The notes: generated by a model not told the origin, from the sequence alone. DNA of 64,000 bases from Pseudomonas gingeri (GCF_013386165.1 NZ_JACAOS010000003.1:352343-416342); one strand, 5' to 3'. Shown: positions 15,098 through 24,495, counted from the first letter of the stretch. Translations and numbers: made by a program.

Positions 15098-16717
15098 TCA
15101 CACCACGAAACGGTTCACCAACTGATTGAGATTGACCGCCAGTTTGGACATTTCATTGCAGGCGCTGGCTGTTTGGTTCGCGCCGGCAGAGCTCTGTGCT
15201 GCAAGCTCGCGGATACTGATGAGGTTGCGGTCGACCTCACGCGCAACGTGCGCCTGCTCTTCAGAGGCGGTCGCGATCAAGAGGTTACGTTCGTTGATCT
15301 GAGTCATAGCGCTGGCAATTTGATCCAGCGAGCTACTGGCTTCTTGAGCCACGTCGAGGGATTCGGTCGCCAACTCTCTGCTGGTATTCATGGCTTCTAC
15401 GGCGTGCTCGGATTCGCTCTGAATAGCGACAATCATCTGTTCAATCTCTTGGGTCGATTGCTGGGTGCGGTGGGCCAACGCCCTTACCTCGTCAGCCACC
15501 ACCGCAAAACCACGCCCCTGTTCACCGGCCCGTGCGGCTTCAATCGCGGCGTTCAACGCCAGAAGGTTGGTCTGTTGGGCGATCGCTTGAATCACTTCGA
15601 CGACTTTATTGATGCTCTGGGCCCGGTTGGACAAGCCTTGAATCTGGTCACTCGTGTTTTCAACATTACCGCTCAGCTTTTGAATGGATTTCAATGTCTG
15701 GGCCACGCGCTCCAGGCCAACCTCGGTAAAGCCTTGGGTACGCCTTGACTCCTCGGACGCAGACTCCGCGTTTCGAGCGACCTCATCAACCGCCGCGCTC
15801 ATCTCGGTGACGGCCGTAGCGGCTTGATTGACTTCATCGTTCTGCGCAACAAGGCCTCGACTGGATTCCTCCGTGACCGCCGTCATCTCCTCGGCAGCGG
15901 AGGCCAGTTGGGTGGAGGAGTCGGAGATCTGCAAAATGGTGTTGCGAAGGTTTTTCTGCATCTGTGCGAGGGCTTTCAACAGCCGCCCGGCTTCATCGGT
16001 CCCGCTCACCCGGACTTCTTTTGAGAGGTCGCTACTGGCGATGCGTTCAGCGACGGACAGGGCATCGCTGATAGGGGAGGTGATGCTCTTGGTCAGAATG
16101 ATTGCCAGCCCGACAGTCAGCGTCACGACACCGGCAATAAGGCCGACCACGAGCCAAAGCCCGCTGGAGTAGAGGTCGGTTGCATTTCGACCCGCCAGTG
16201 CCGCGCCTTGATTGTTGATCTCGGTCAGGTCTTTGATCTGCCCCTCCATCAGGGAGGTGATAGGTCGGATGCTTGTCACATTCAGACTGGCTATCGAGGG
16301 CAAGTCTGCACGCTTCATGATCGGTTCGAGAATATCCAGCTGTTTGGAATAGGCATCGGCGGAAGCCTTGACCTTCAGATACAGCGCACGCTCCTGATCG
16401 CTGGCAACGAGAGGCTCATAGTTCGCCACGGCATTCATGAAGTCCTTCCGGAAGCCCGGGAAGGTTTCAACGGTTTTTTGAATGGCTTCGGGGTCAGCAA
16501 TGGCGCGCTGGACTTCGAGTCTTAGCCGCATCACCCCGGCGTTCATCAACGCCGTTTGTCGGACGCTGGGCATCCAATTGGTTTCGACATCCTTTTCCGA
16601 CTCTCGCAGCTTGCCCATCTGCACCACCGCGACTGCGCCGAGGACAAAAACCAATGTGATGATTAACGCGAAAAACAGCGCCGCACGTGGGGCTACATTG
16701 AGATTTCTAAGGCGCAT
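15098..16717 (-). CDS. Methyl-accepting chemotaxis protein
   Basis: 539 residues. TM1 at about 11-34, a periplasmic four-helix-bundle ligand domain (about 35-185, with [17 protein letters not shown]), TM2 at about 187-211, HAMP (about 212-265, [20 protein letters not shown]), then the signalling domain with the conserved hairpin tip ([20 protein letters not shown] and [15 protein letters not shown]). It has no C-terminal NWETF-type CheR tether. It couples to CheA/CheW at the pole. The ligand cannot be predicted; the small helical-bundle domain fits amino acid or organic-acid receptors. Confidence 0.93.
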   Translation of the reverse strand: MRLRNLNVAPRAALFFALIITLVFVLGAVAVVQMGKLRESEKDVETNWMPSVRQTALMNAGVMRLRLEVQRAIADPEAIQKTVETFPGFRKDFMNAVANYEPLVASDQERALYLKVKASADAYSKQLDILEPIMKRADLPSIASLNVTSIRPITSLMEGQIKDLTEINNQGAALAGRNATDLYSSGLWLVVGLIAGVVTLTVGLAIILTKSITSPISDALSVAERIASSDLSKEVRVSGTDEAGRLLKALAQMQKNLRNTILQISDSSTQLASAAEEMTAVTEESSRGLVAQNDEVNQAATAVTEMSAAVDEVARNAESASEESRRTQGFTEVGLERVAQTLKSIQKLSGNVENTSDQIQGLSNRAQSINKVVEVIQAIAQQTNLLALNAAIEAARAGEQGRGFAVVADEVRALAHRTQQSTQEIEQMIVAIQSESEHAVEAMNTSRELATESLDVAQEASSSLDQIASAMTQINERNLLIATASEEQAHVAREVDRNLISIRELAAQSSAGANQTASACNEMSKLAVNLNQLVNRFVV

Positions 16718-16897
16718 ATCGGCTTCCTGATTTCCGTGGGAATAGTTGACTTGTCCTTGAGGCTAGCGACTTAAAGTTGTGAGCTTTAAGCACATTGAGT
16801 CTAGCGGGTGGTCAGAAAATCGGAGAAAGCGCGATGTATGGTCGTTCGCCCACGGGGTGTGGGCGATCAAGGTGATGGAGTGAGGACGCCCCAGGCC

Positions 16898-17338
16898 TCA
16901 GCAGGCGCACGAAACGCTATGAGCAAGGGCGTTTGCCGGAGAATCGGTACCCACCAAGGACAGCCCTTCGTCGAGCCAGCCGGTGACGCCTCCGATCATT
17001 TCTTTTACCCCGTAGCCCAGACCGGCCAGGCGTATCGCGGCCCGGTGAACCCCGTTGCAATGAGGGCCGGCGCAATAGACCACGAACAAGGTGTCGAGGG
17101 GAAAGTCGGCCATGCGCTCGGCGGTGATGTCACGGCTGGGAATATTGCTTGCGCCAGGCACATGCCCTGCAAGGTAAGCCTCATGGCTTCTGACATCCAC
17201 GAGGACATAGTCAATTTCACCCCGTTCCTGGCTGTAGTGGACGTCCGAACAGTCGGTCTCGAATGCCAGGCGTCGGCTGAAGTGGAGCAGGGCGGCAGAG
17301 GGCGTTGCGGCAGGTGTTTCGCTGATAAGGCTGGTCAT
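16898..17338 (-). CDS. Rhodanese-like domain protein
   Basis: About 146 residues. One rhodanese domain with LVDVRSHEAYLAGHVPGASN and an active-site loop CAGPHCNGVHRAA; the first Cys is the persulfide-carrying residue. I start at ATG 17338; a GTG at 17347 is the alternative. It is divergent from the ftrA-type gene at 17434 with 95 nt between. DJ-1/AraC regulators called FtrA are commonly found next to such a rhodanese gene, so the pair probably forms a regulator/target unit. Confidence 0.87.
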   Translation of the reverse strand: MTSLISETPAATPSAALLHFSRRLAFETDCSDVHYSQERGEIDYVLVDVRSHEAYLAGHVPGASNIPSRDITAERMADFPLDTLFVVYCAGPHCNGVHRAAIRLAGLGYGVKEMIGGVTGWLDEGLSLVGTDSPANALAHSVSCAC

Positions 17339-17433
17339 GATGATCACTCGGTGATGGAGAGTGGCCCCATTGTAGGAATCCGCCGGATACCGCTACAGTG
17401 GCGCACCAGACATCGACCGGTAATTTTCCGCCA

Positions 17434-18408
17434 ATGTATCAAGACCCAGGATTAGTGGCTGTGCTGGCTTACGACGGCTTGTGTACCTTCGAATTTGGCA
17501 TTGCTGTGGAAATTTTCGGGTTGCCGCGCCCGGAGTTTGATTTTCCGTGGTACAGCCACCGTATCGTTGCTGTCGATGAGGGGCCGATGCGTGCACTCGG
17601 CGGCATGCAGGTTGTAGCGGATGCGGGCCTTGAACTGCTGGCTGCGGCTCGAACCATCATCGTACCGGGCTGGCGTAATCGCGAGGAGCGGCCACCGCAG
17701 GCGCTTCTGGACGCATTGCGTGCGGCTCATGATCGCGGGGCGCGATTGCTGTCGATCTGCTCTGGCGTATTCGTGCTGGCCGCCACGGGTCTGCTGGACG
17801 GCAAGCGCGCCACGACGCACTGGCGATACACCAGCGAACTATCAGCTCGCTTTCCCGACATTGAAGTCGACCCCGACGTCCTTTACGTGGACAGCGGCCA
17901 GCTCATTACCTCTGCCGGCAGCGCCGCCGGTATTGATGCGTGCCTGCATCTGGTCAGCCGGGACTTTGGCACGCAGGTGGCCAATGCCGTCGCCCGGCGG
18001 CTGGTCATGGCGCCGCAGCGCTCGGGAGGGCAGGCACAGTTTATCCCCGCCCCTGTCGCGCAAGCACCGCGCGACGCCCTGGCGCCCGTCATGGAATGGG
18101 CGCTGAAACACGCGGGTGAACCTTTGTCGGTCAAACAACTGGCGGCCAAGGCGCTGATGAGTGAACGAACCTTTCTACGGCGTTTCAGCGATGCAACCGG
18201 CATGACGCCTAAGGCCTGGTTGCAGCAGGCACGCATGACCTTGGCGCGTGAGCTATTGGAAAGCAGCCTGCTGAGCAACGAGCAGGTTTCAGAGCGGTGT
18301 GGCTTCGCCTCTGTTGAAAGCTTTCGTGTGGCATTTCGCAAGGCAACGGGGGTGGCACCGAGTTTTTATCGTGAACGCTTTGGCGATCGGGGCGGGGCGA
18401 GGGCGTGA
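17434..18408 (+). CDS. ftrA: GlxA/FtrA-type transcriptional regulator (DJ-1/PfpI plus AraC HTH)
   Basis: About 324 residues. An N-terminal DJ-1/PfpI-like domain (VAVLAYDGLCTFEFGIAVEI; nucleophile-elbow region LLSICSGVFVLAATGLLDG with Cys) is followed by two AraC HTH motifs (VKQLAAKALMSERTFLRRF and NEQVSERCGFASVESFRVAF). This is the architecture of FtrA/GlxA regulators. Start at ATG 17434 (MYQDPGL); GTG 17398 is a longer alternative. Divergent from the rhodanese gene, which it likely controls. It converges with trmK with a 9-nt gap. Confidence 0.85.
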   Translation: MYQDPGLVAVLAYDGLCTFEFGIAVEIFGLPRPEFDFPWYSHRIVAVDEGPMRALGGMQVVADAGLELLAAARTIIVPGWRNREERPPQALLDALRAAHDRGARLLSICSGVFVLAATGLLDGKRATTHWRYTSELSARFPDIEVDPDVLYVDSGQLITSAGSAAGIDACLHLVSRDFGTQVANAVARRLVMAPQRSGGQAQFIPAPVAQAPRDALAPVMEWALKHAGEPLSVKQLAAKALMSERTFLRRFSDATGMTPKAWLQQARMTLARELLESSLLSNEQVSERCGFASVESFRVAFRKATGVAPSFYRERFGDRGGARA

Positions 18409-18417
18409 TGATCAGGC

Positions 18418-19113
18418 TCAAGCCAGTAGTTCGGTGATCCATCGCGCCTGCTGGGCGACGTCCTGGATCTTTTCCTCGGGCACTGCCTGGCGCGCATGGG
18501 CGAAGCTGGTCAGGGTCTTCTGCTTCTGGCGCAGCATGCGTTGCCACTTGTCCAGGAACGCCGGGCTGCGTGCCTGCATCTGCAGTGGGCCGAAGTACAG
18601 TTCCTCGGCGGTGTAGGTCACCGGCTCGGCGCGCTCGGCGACGATGATTTCGTAGTAGAAGCGGTTTTCCCGCAGCAATTCTTCGCAAAGGATGCAGTAG
18701 CCATTTTCCATCAGCCATTGGCGCAGGGGTTGTTCGCCGCCATTGGGCTGCAGGATCAGGCGCTCCTGGCCGCTCAGGTGCGTCTTGCCGCTGTCGAGGA
18801 TGTCGCGGATCGTCTCGCCGCCCATGCCGCAGATACTGATTGCCGTGATCCCGTCTTCCGGCTCGATCGCCGCCAGGCCATTGGCCAGGCGCACGGTGAT
18901 CCGCTGGTCCAGGCCGTTCTCGCGCACGGTGCGTTCGGCCGAGTGGAAGGGCGTCAATGCGACCTCGCCGGCCACCGCCGTCGCGATGGCGCCACGACGC
19001 ATCAGGGCCACCGGCAGGTAGCCGTGGTCCGAGCCGATATCGGCCAGGTGCGCGCCGGCCGGCACATGCGCGGCCACGCGCTCCAGGCGCATGGACAATG
19101 TCTGCTCGTTCAA
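18418..19113 (-). CDS. trmK: tRNA (adenine(22)-N1)-methyltransferase TrmK
   Basis: About 231 residues. The SAM-binding motif ADIGSDHGYLPVALMRRG and the family-specific ISICGMGGETIRDIL are clear, followed by LILQPNGGEQPLRQWL and a helical C-terminus, as in TrmK, which methylates N1 of adenine 22 in tRNA. I use the TTG at 19113 (LNEQTLSMRLERV) since AAGGGG lies 7 nt upstream; the alternatives are ATG 19092 and GTG 19146. Confidence 0.87.
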   Translation of the reverse strand: MNEQTLSMRLERVAAHVPAGAHLADIGSDHGYLPVALMRRGAIATAVAGEVALTPFHSAERTVRENGLDQRITVRLANGLAAIEPEDGITAISICGMGGETIRDILDSGKTHLSGQERLILQPNGGEQPLRQWLMENGYCILCEELLRENRFYYEIIVAERAEPVTYTAEELYFGPLQMQARSPAFLDKWQRMLRQKQKTLTSFAHARQAVPEEKIQDVAQQARWITELLA

Positions 19114-19242
19114 CTGCCGCCCCTTTTCACCACGAACGTCCGGCACCTTGGGCCGAATCGGGGCGCGACTCTATCGGGCAACGCTGCGCATTTCAATATT
19201 CAAGCTGATATCATTCAGGCCTTTGCAAGGTTGAGTAGAAAA

Positions 19243-19404
19243 ATGAATCGTCGTAAAAAAATAAACCAGTTACTGAAAGCCAACGCCAAAAAGGCGAGTG
19301 CCAAATTAGCACCGGTAAAAAAAGACAAATACATTAGTAAAGCGGATCGATTGAAACTGGCTGCTGAAGCCAGTCAGGACTCAGGCATTCCCTCTGATAA
19401 CTGA
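19243..19404 (+). CDS. DUF2986 family small basic protein
   Basis: 53 residues, very rich in Lys/Arg (MNRRKKINQLLKANAKKASA, then KYISKADRLKLAAEA), which matches my memory of DUF2986, a family of small proteins in Pseudomonas and Shewanella. ATG 19243 follows AAGG. The frame is open far upstream over the antisense of trmK, which is a shadow. Role unknown; the charge suggests RNA or ribosome contact, unproven. Confidence 0.75.
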   Translation: MNRRKKINQLLKANAKKASAKLAPVKKDKYISKADRLKLAAEASQDSGIPSDN

Positions 19405-19443
19405 TCTCTATATCGCGCCTTGATTTCTCTCAGGCAGTAGCCA

Positions 19444-19935
19444 ATGAAATTTCTAGATCGAGTCGCTGACCCTCATGAAGAGGTTGAGTTTTACCTTCAG
19501 GGCCGGGGCCTTGTGCTTAGCGTCGTTCTATTTCTCGTGCCGCTTTATTTTGTTTTTTATCCGAGCCATTGGATTCTGTTTTTTCACTGGTCATGGTCGT
19601 CGGCATTCTGCGCTGTTGTGGTGCTATCTATTATTTTACACAATGTCAAATGGTCGCCTATTTATGCAGGTCCCGTCCTTGTGCTCGACGCCGAAGGCGT
19701 GTCCGGCCGTGGAGGGTTCGTTGATCCAAGCTGGACAATTTCCTGGGACCAAATAGAAAAATTCGACTGTGGACGAAACGGACTCATTCTTTACAAGAAA
19801 CATATGAAGGTTTGGGAAGTCCCCCTTCACCAGGGCGGCGTTGGCGGGCGACAGCTGGTGCGGGCTTTAACTAAACGGCTTGATGCCTATGCTTTAAGTA
19901 AGAGTCTCCCCCAAGAGGACGCGTCAAAGGGTTGA
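19444..19935 (+). CDS. Two-helix inner membrane protein of unknown function
   Basis: 163 residues. A short cytoplasmic start (MKFLDRVADPHEEVEFYLQG), two adjoining membrane helices (about 23-45 and 48-68), then a C-terminal soluble part with a PH-like look (AGPVLVLDAEGVSGRG, ISWDQIEKFDCGRNGLILYK). It faintly resembles STM3941-type proteins. AGGCAG precedes the ATG. It lies 39 nt after the DUF2986 gene, so they could be co-transcribed. Confidence 0.7.
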   Translation: MKFLDRVADPHEEVEFYLQGRGLVLSVVLFLVPLYFVFYPSHWILFFHWSWSSAFCAVVVLSIILHNVKWSPIYAGPVLVLDAEGVSGRGGFVDPSWTISWDQIEKFDCGRNGLILYKKHMKVWEVPLHQGGVGGRQLVRALTKRLDAYALSKSLPQEDASKG

Positions 19936-19974
19936 TCGTCAGTATTCACCCATTCAGCGCGTCTTCGAGTTGCT

Positions 19975-21084
19975 TCATTGCGGCGCCTCGACAATGGCAG
20001 ACGTGAATTGCCAACGCTGGAATTCAACCTCGAACTCTTCCAGTTGCAGCAACCCCATGCACGGAAATGCGCCCGTCAGATGAAGCTCGTTCTTCGCCAA
20101 CTTGCAGGCGAGCAACACCGTTGCCATGCACGGAATTTCCGGCCCGTGTCCACCCGGGGCGGTTAACTGCCAACTCAAACAACCCGGTTTGTCCCCCTCA
20201 AGCAGCCCGCGCACTTGAACCATCATGGCGCCCCTGTCGCTGCCGAACCGATCAAGCACCGTCGTGGACACGGCCTCCAATTGAGCCGCCCAGCGATCGA
20301 TCGGCAACGGCAGCCCCAGCCGACGCAGGGCGGCTGCCAGCCAGAGGCCGATATGCTCGATCCGCAGTTCCAGCGCTGCATGGAATTCGACATCCCTGAC
20401 ACCCGGGTATCGGGCAGGAAACAGGGCGAGGTCCGGAACATCGCACGCCGCGCCCCAACGTGGACCCAGGCCTGTGAATCTGAAGTTGCGGATGTCCTGC
20501 CAACCGTATTGTTTGCGCCAGGCGCCGCCATTCCAGCGGGCAAATGCCAGCCCGGCATAACCAAAAACCGCCTTGATGGTGGCGATGCCACGCGGGGCCT
20601 GTTGGCCTGGCGCTATGACGGTGCTGATGCTATCCACACGGGTAAATGACCTGACCAGGTGATCGACCACGGCGGACGATAATCCGGGCACGCTGCTGGC
20701 GCCCGAGATGGCCAGCACCCCGGCTGCTTTTGCCTGGGCGTCCAGATTGGCGGCGAAGTTCTCGACAAAGTCTCGACCGTCCGCGAGGTCCAGGTAGTGT
20801 GCTCCGATAGCGCAAGCCGCTTTTGCGACGGCGTAGTCCTGGCCCTGAAAGGGACCCGCACAGTGGATGAGCAAACCCGGCGAAGCCTCGGCGAGGCGAG
20901 CTTCAAAATCAGCGGCAGTGATATCCAGGGACAAGGTGGCGACGGTCTGTCCGTTGCCAAATGTATGGAAGCCCCCGCCGGTACTGCGGCTGGCGGCGAT
21001 CACCGTCAAACCTGGCTCCTGCGCGAGGCGTTGGCATATCCGCGCTCCGAAATTGCCTAAACCACCTATTACGATGACGCGCAT
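19975..21084 (-). CDS. Saccharopine dehydrogenase-like NAD(P)-binding oxidoreductase
   Basis: About 369 residues. The Rossmann motif is at the start (MRVIVIGGLGNFGARICQRL, GxGxxG), followed by GLLIHCAGPFQGQDYAVAKA and the family-typical HYLDLADGRDFVENF and SGASSVPGLSSAVVDHL. I start at ATG 21084, preceded by AAGGA; ATG 21099 is an alternative. Proteins of this group are annotated as saccharopine dehydrogenase family or trans-acting enoyl reductases. The substrate is not known. Confidence 0.83.
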   Translation of the reverse strand: MRVIVIGGLGNFGARICQRLAQEPGLTVIAASRSTGGGFHTFGNGQTVATLSLDITAADFEARLAEASPGLLIHCAGPFQGQDYAVAKAACAIGAHYLDLADGRDFVENFAANLDAQAKAAGVLAISGASSVPGLSSAVVDHLVRSFTRVDSISTVIAPGQQAPRGIATIKAVFGYAGLAFARWNGGAWRKQYGWQDIRNFRFTGLGPRWGAACDVPDLALFPARYPGVRDVEFHAALELRIEHIGLWLAAALRRLGLPLPIDRWAAQLEAVSTTVLDRFGSDRGAMMVQVRGLLEGDKPGCLSWQLTAPGGHGPEIPCMATVLLACKLAKNELHLTGAFPCMGLLQLEEFEVEFQRWQFTSAIVEAPQ

Positions 21085-21230
21085 GACTATCCTTGGCATA
21101 AGCTCTCAGCTGCTAGGGTATAAGGCTGACCTGCACAGTTCAATGGAGGCGATGTCCGCCGCCAAACCTCAATACTGATTGCTGAGCGTCGAACGCAATC
21201 CAGAACAATAACGATACCGAGGAACGCAAG

Positions 21231-21665
21231 ATGTCCGAACTCAAACTTCACCCGCAAGCCGCTGCCTCACTGCAACACTGGCATGAGATGGTCGCGCGCG
21301 GCGACCTGGCCGCGTTGCCCGAACTGTTGGCGGCGGATGTGGTGTTCCACTCGCCCATGGCCCATCACCCATACCCTGGGGCGATGGTGGTCGCGACCAT
21401 CCTCGGTACGGTCATCAAGGTCTTCGAGAACTTTGTCTATCATCGTGAACTGGTCACGGCTGATGGTTGCAGTGTGGTGCTGGAGTTCAGCGCCGAGGTG
21501 GCGGGGCGCCAACTCAAGGGCATCGACATGATCCGTTTCGATGGGGCAGGCAAGATTGTCGAGTTCGAAGTCATGGTCCGCCCCATGAGCGGGTTGCAGG
21601 CATTGGGTGAGGAAATGGGGCGACGCCTGGCACCCTACCTGGCGGCCGCGAAGGCCCAGGGCTGA
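21231..21665 (+). CDS. NTF2-like (SnoaL-type) protein
   Basis: 144 residues forming one NTF2-like cone: an N-terminal helix with HWHEMVARGDLAALPELLAA, the pocket strand DVVFHSPMAHHPYPG, then GCSVVLEFSAEVAGRQLKGI and IVEFEVMVRPMSGLQAL. Such proteins are small isomerase or hydrolase folds or accessory domains. No catalytic set can be assigned. Divergent from the dehydrogenase at 19975-21084. Confidence 0.8.
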   Translation: MSELKLHPQAAASLQHWHEMVARGDLAALPELLAADVVFHSPMAHHPYPGAMVVATILGTVIKVFENFVYHRELVTADGCSVVLEFSAEVAGRQLKGIDMIRFDGAGKIVEFEVMVRPMSGLQALGEEMGRRLAPYLAAAKAQG

Positions 21666-21799
21666 AGCTCGCTTGAGGGGAGCGCGCCGGTGCTCCCCAA
21701 CACCTGGGCGGGCGCAGAGGCGGATCGGCACGTTTTCTCTTATCCCGAATCAGCGCAATGGCGCAGATCACGCTTATAATGACGCCGTTGAAATACCAG

Positions 21800-21816
21800 T
21801 TAGACGACTGGTCTAA
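21800..21816. promoter_or_regulatory. NemR-like operator, copy 1 (upstream of the TetR gene)
   Basis: TTAGACGACTGGTCTAA: 6-bp arms TTAGAC/GTCTAA around 5 nt. It lies 20 nt before the tetR start, placing it for autorepression. The core TAGAC-GACTG-GTCTA recurs at 24356-24370 (exact, opposite strand) and partly at 22474-22488. Confidence 0.75.
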
Positions 21817-21836
21817 TTTTGGATATCCTGCACGCC

Positions 21837-22418
21837 ATGAAAGCCCGCTACGATGACACTCGCCAACACTTGCTCGATACCGGCCACCGGATGATGGCGG
21901 TCAAAGGCTTCACCGGTGTTGGCCTCAACGAAATCCTGCAGACGGCGGGTGTGCCCAAGGGCTCGTTCTATCACTACTTCAAGTCCAAGGAGCAGTATGG
22001 CCAGTCGCTGCTGGAAGACTACTTCCGCGGCTACCTGGTGGACATGGAGCAACGCTTTACCGCGCCGGGCAACGCCCGCGAACGCCTTATGGGCTATTGG
22101 CAGAAGTGGCTGGACAGCTATTGCGAGCCCAGCAATGAACACAAATGCCTGGTCGTGAAGTTGAGCGCCGAAGTGGCGGACCTCTCCGAACCGATGCGCA
22201 TCACCCTGCGTGATGGCTCCGATCGGATCATCGAGCGCCTCACTGACTGCATCGAACAGGGGCAGCGTGACGCTTCACTGCCGTCGGGCAATGCCCATCT
22301 CACGGCGACGGCGCTCTATCAGTTGTGGCTGGGCGCCAGCCTGCTGAGCAAGCTGCATCGCAATGGCCGTTCAATGGAAAATGCCATGGTCACGACCAAG
22401 ACTCTGCTGGGCGTCTGA
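21837..22418 (+). CDS. TetR family regulator resembling NemR (electrophile sensor)
   Basis: About 193 residues. N-terminal TetR HTH (GHRMMAVKGFTGVGLNEILQ, then GVPKGSFYHYFKSKEQYGQS). The sensing region KCLVVKLSAEVADLSEPMR closely matches the part of E. coli NemR around its redox-active Cys106; the equivalent Cys (about residue 104) is present, while the second nearby Cys of NemR is Ala here. NemR senses bleach, methylglyoxal and N-ethylmaleimide and represses detoxification genes. Start ATG 21837; a TTG at 21819 is closer to the operator. Target genes are indicated by three shared operator copies. Confidence 0.82.
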   Translation: MKARYDDTRQHLLDTGHRMMAVKGFTGVGLNEILQTAGVPKGSFYHYFKSKEQYGQSLLEDYFRGYLVDMEQRFTAPGNARERLMGYWQKWLDSYCEPSNEHKCLVVKLSAEVADLSEPMRITLRDGSDRIIERLTDCIEQGQRDASLPSGNAHLTATALYQLWLGASLLSKLHRNGRSMENAMVTTKTLLGV

Positions 22419-22434
22419 TGTTCGCTGGCACGTG

Positions 22435-22464
22435 ATACCCGCCTGTAGGGGCGGGTATTTTTTG
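22435..22464 (+). terminator. Intrinsic terminator of the TetR gene
   Basis: ATACCCGCC (22435-22443) pairs with GGCGGGTAT (22450-22458), followed by TTTTTT. It separates the regulator from the next gene, which therefore needs its own promoter. Confidence 0.9.
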
Positions 22465-22473
22465 GCTTGATGA

Positions 22474-22488
22474 TAGTTGACTGGTCTA
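22474..22488. promoter_or_regulatory. NemR-like operator, copy 2 (upstream of the curA-like gene)
   Basis: TAGTTGACTGGTCTA: the spacer and right arm equal those of copy 1; the left arm differs at two bases. It contains TTGACT, which could be the -35 of the curA-like promoter, so binding would block RNA polymerase. Confidence 0.65.
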
Positions 22489-22544
22489 ATTTCAATAATC
22501 AGAGTGATTTTTCCGAAGCACTCATTGAGCAAAGGAGTCTGAAG

Positions 22545-23582
22545 ATGTCTCAATCCAAGCAGGTCAATCGCAGCGTTGTCCTGGCGGCGCGGCCCCATGG
22601 TGCGCCGTCCCTGGCGAACTTTCGCCTCGAGCAAGGCCCGGTGCCGCAGCCAGGGGAGGGGCAGGTGCTGCTCCGTACCGTCTTCCTCTCGCTCGATCCC
22701 TATATGCGCGGTCGTATGAGCGACAAGCCGTCTTACGCGCCACCCGTCGAAGTGGGTGGGGTCATGGTGGGCGGTACCGTGAGCCGTGTGGTTGCCTCCA
22801 GGCATTCCGGCTACAAGGTGGGTGACTGGGTGCTCTCGGGCAACGGCTGGCAGGACTATGCGCTTTCTGATGGTTCGGGTCTGACTTCCCTGGGCGAATC
22901 GCCGGAACATCCTTCCTACGCCCTGGGCGTGTTCGGCATGCCGGGTTTTACCGCCTACATGGGCCTGCTTGATATCGGCCAGCCCAAGGCGGGCGAAACC
23001 CTGGTGGTGGCCGCTGCCACCGGCCCGGTGGGCGCGACTGTAGGACAGATCGGCAAGATCAAGGGTTGCCATGTGGTGGGTGTCGCGGGCGGGGAAACCA
23101 AGTGTCGGCATGCCGTGGAAGTCCTCGGTTTTGATTCCTGCGTCGACCACCAGGCCCCGGACTTCGCCGAGCAACTGGCCAAGGCTTGCCCCAATGGCAT
23201 CGATATCTACTACGAGAACGTCGGTGGCAAGGTCTTCGATGCAGTCTTTCCGTTGCTCAACACCAAGGCCCGTATTCCCGTCTGCGGGATCATTGCGCAC
23301 TACAACGACACTGACTTGCCGGCCGGCCCCGATCGCCTGCCGGCATTGATGGGCACGATCCTGCGCAAGCGCATCAAGGTGCAAGGGTTCATCATCTTCG
23401 ACGACTACGCTCACCGCTTCGACGAATTCCAGCGTGACATCTCGAGTTGGTTCGCCGACGGTCGTATCCATTACCGCGAAGAACAGGTTGATGGGCTGGA
23501 GAATGCCTCGGAGGCATTTATCGGCCTGCTGCAGGGCCGCAACTTCGGCAAGCTGGTGATCCGTGTGGGGGCGGATGACTGA
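22545..23582 (+). CDS. curA: NADPH-dependent reductase of the CurA type (zinc-free MDR)
   Basis: 345 residues, the same length as E. coli CurA, with its characteristic runs: LSLDPYMRGRMSD, the glycine-rich AAATGPVGATVGQIGK (cofactor), YYENVGGKVFDAV and VQGFIIFDDYAHRF. It belongs to the zinc-independent medium-chain reductases that reduce activated C=C bonds of enones and quinones with NADPH. AAAGGAG lies 7 nt before ATG 22545; the longer frame to 22467 runs into the operator. With the NemR-like regulator upstream it makes an electrophile-detoxification unit. Confidence 0.87.
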   Translation: MSQSKQVNRSVVLAARPHGAPSLANFRLEQGPVPQPGEGQVLLRTVFLSLDPYMRGRMSDKPSYAPPVEVGGVMVGGTVSRVVASRHSGYKVGDWVLSGNGWQDYALSDGSGLTSLGESPEHPSYALGVFGMPGFTAYMGLLDIGQPKAGETLVVAAATGPVGATVGQIGKIKGCHVVGVAGGETKCRHAVEVLGFDSCVDHQAPDFAEQLAKACPNGIDIYYENVGGKVFDAVFPLLNTKARIPVCGIIAHYNDTDLPAGPDRLPALMGTILRKRIKVQGFIIFDDYAHRFDEFQRDISSWFADGRIHYREEQVDGLENASEAFIGLLQGRNFGKLVIRVGADD

Positions 23583-23609
23583 TCCGACCCCCTCGGGATA
23601 GAGGCCTCC

Positions 23610-24287
23610 TCAGGCCAGCAGTTTGAGCAACGCTTGGGCTGTGGCTTCGGAGGAACCCGGGTTTTGGCCGGTGATCAACAGCCCGTCGACTTCGACGTGG
23701 GACTGCCAATCGGCCCCCTTGGTATAACGCCCGCCATTGGCCTTGAGCATGTCTTCGACGAGGAAGGGCACGACCTGGCTCAGGCCCACGGCATCTTCTT
23801 CGCTGTTGCTGAAGCCGGTGACCACCTTGCCGGCCACCAACGGATGGCCGTCGCTACCCTTGACGTGACGCAGTACTCCCGGTGCATGGCAGACGGTGCT
23901 GACCGGTTTGCCCGCCCGGATGGCGGCTTCGATCAGGGCGATGGAGGTGCGGTCTTCGGCCAGATCCCACAGCGGGCCATGGCCACCGGGATAGAACACG
24001 GCGTCGAAGTCTGCAATGGAGACGTCACTCAGCTTACGGGTCGTGGCCAGTGCTTGCACGGCGACCGAATCGGCCTCGAAGCGATGGGTGGCTTCGGTCT
24101 GGAAGTCGGGCTCGTTGCTCTTTGGATCAAGCGGCGGCTGGCCGCCTTTGGGCGAAGCCAGGGTCAGTTCGACGCCGGCGTCGAGGAAGGTGTAGTAGGG
24201 GGCGGCCAGCTCTTCGAGCCAGAAGCCGGTCTTCTTGCCGGTGTTACCCAGCGTGTCATGGGAGGTCAGGACAATGAGAATCTTCAT
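23610..24287 (-). CDS. DJ-1/PfpI family protein (type 1 glutamine amidotransferase domain, Hsp31-like)
   Basis: 225 residues, one DJ-1/PfpI domain. The nucleophile is the Cys in VSTVCHAPGVL, followed by His; the acidic partner lies in the ADFDAVFYPGGHGPLWDL segment. Members of this branch are glyoxalase III, chaperone or deglycase-like enzymes acting on glyoxal adducts. It is transcribed away from an operator (24356-24370) identical in core to that of the NemR-like regulator, which supports a role in reactive-aldehyde defence. It converges with the curA-like gene (27-nt gap). Confidence 0.85.
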   Translation of the reverse strand: MKILIVLTSHDTLGNTGKKTGFWLEELAAPYYTFLDAGVELTLASPKGGQPPLDPKSNEPDFQTEATHRFEADSVAVQALATTRKLSDVSIADFDAVFYPGGHGPLWDLAEDRTSIALIEAAIRAGKPVSTVCHAPGVLRHVKGSDGHPLVAGKVVTGFSNSEEDAVGLSQVVPFLVEDMLKANGGRYTKGADWQSHVEVDGLLITGQNPGSSEATAQALLKLLA

Positions 24288-24355
24288 GGTATCTACCTGT
24301 CGATTGAGGGTGGTGAGGCTGTAGTCGAATTGGAGTATGCCGTTATTTTTACTAA

Positions 24356-24370
24356 TAGACCAGTCGTCTA
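24356..24370. promoter_or_regulatory. NemR-like operator, copy 3 (upstream of the DJ-1/PfpI gene)
   Basis: TAGACCAGTCGTCTA, the exact reverse complement of the 15-bp core of copy 1. It lies 69 nt upstream of the start codon of the minus-strand gene at 24287. Confidence 0.75.
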
Positions 24371-24495
24371 TTTTTTAAATCGAGAAATAGGCTCCACTTT
24401 ATCCAGGGGTGTGAAGCCTGAACGGTGGGTCGGGGTGGTCGACAGTGCACAGGTTGATGCGCAATCGCCACTGGCCCGACCCGAGCGTTCAGCCG

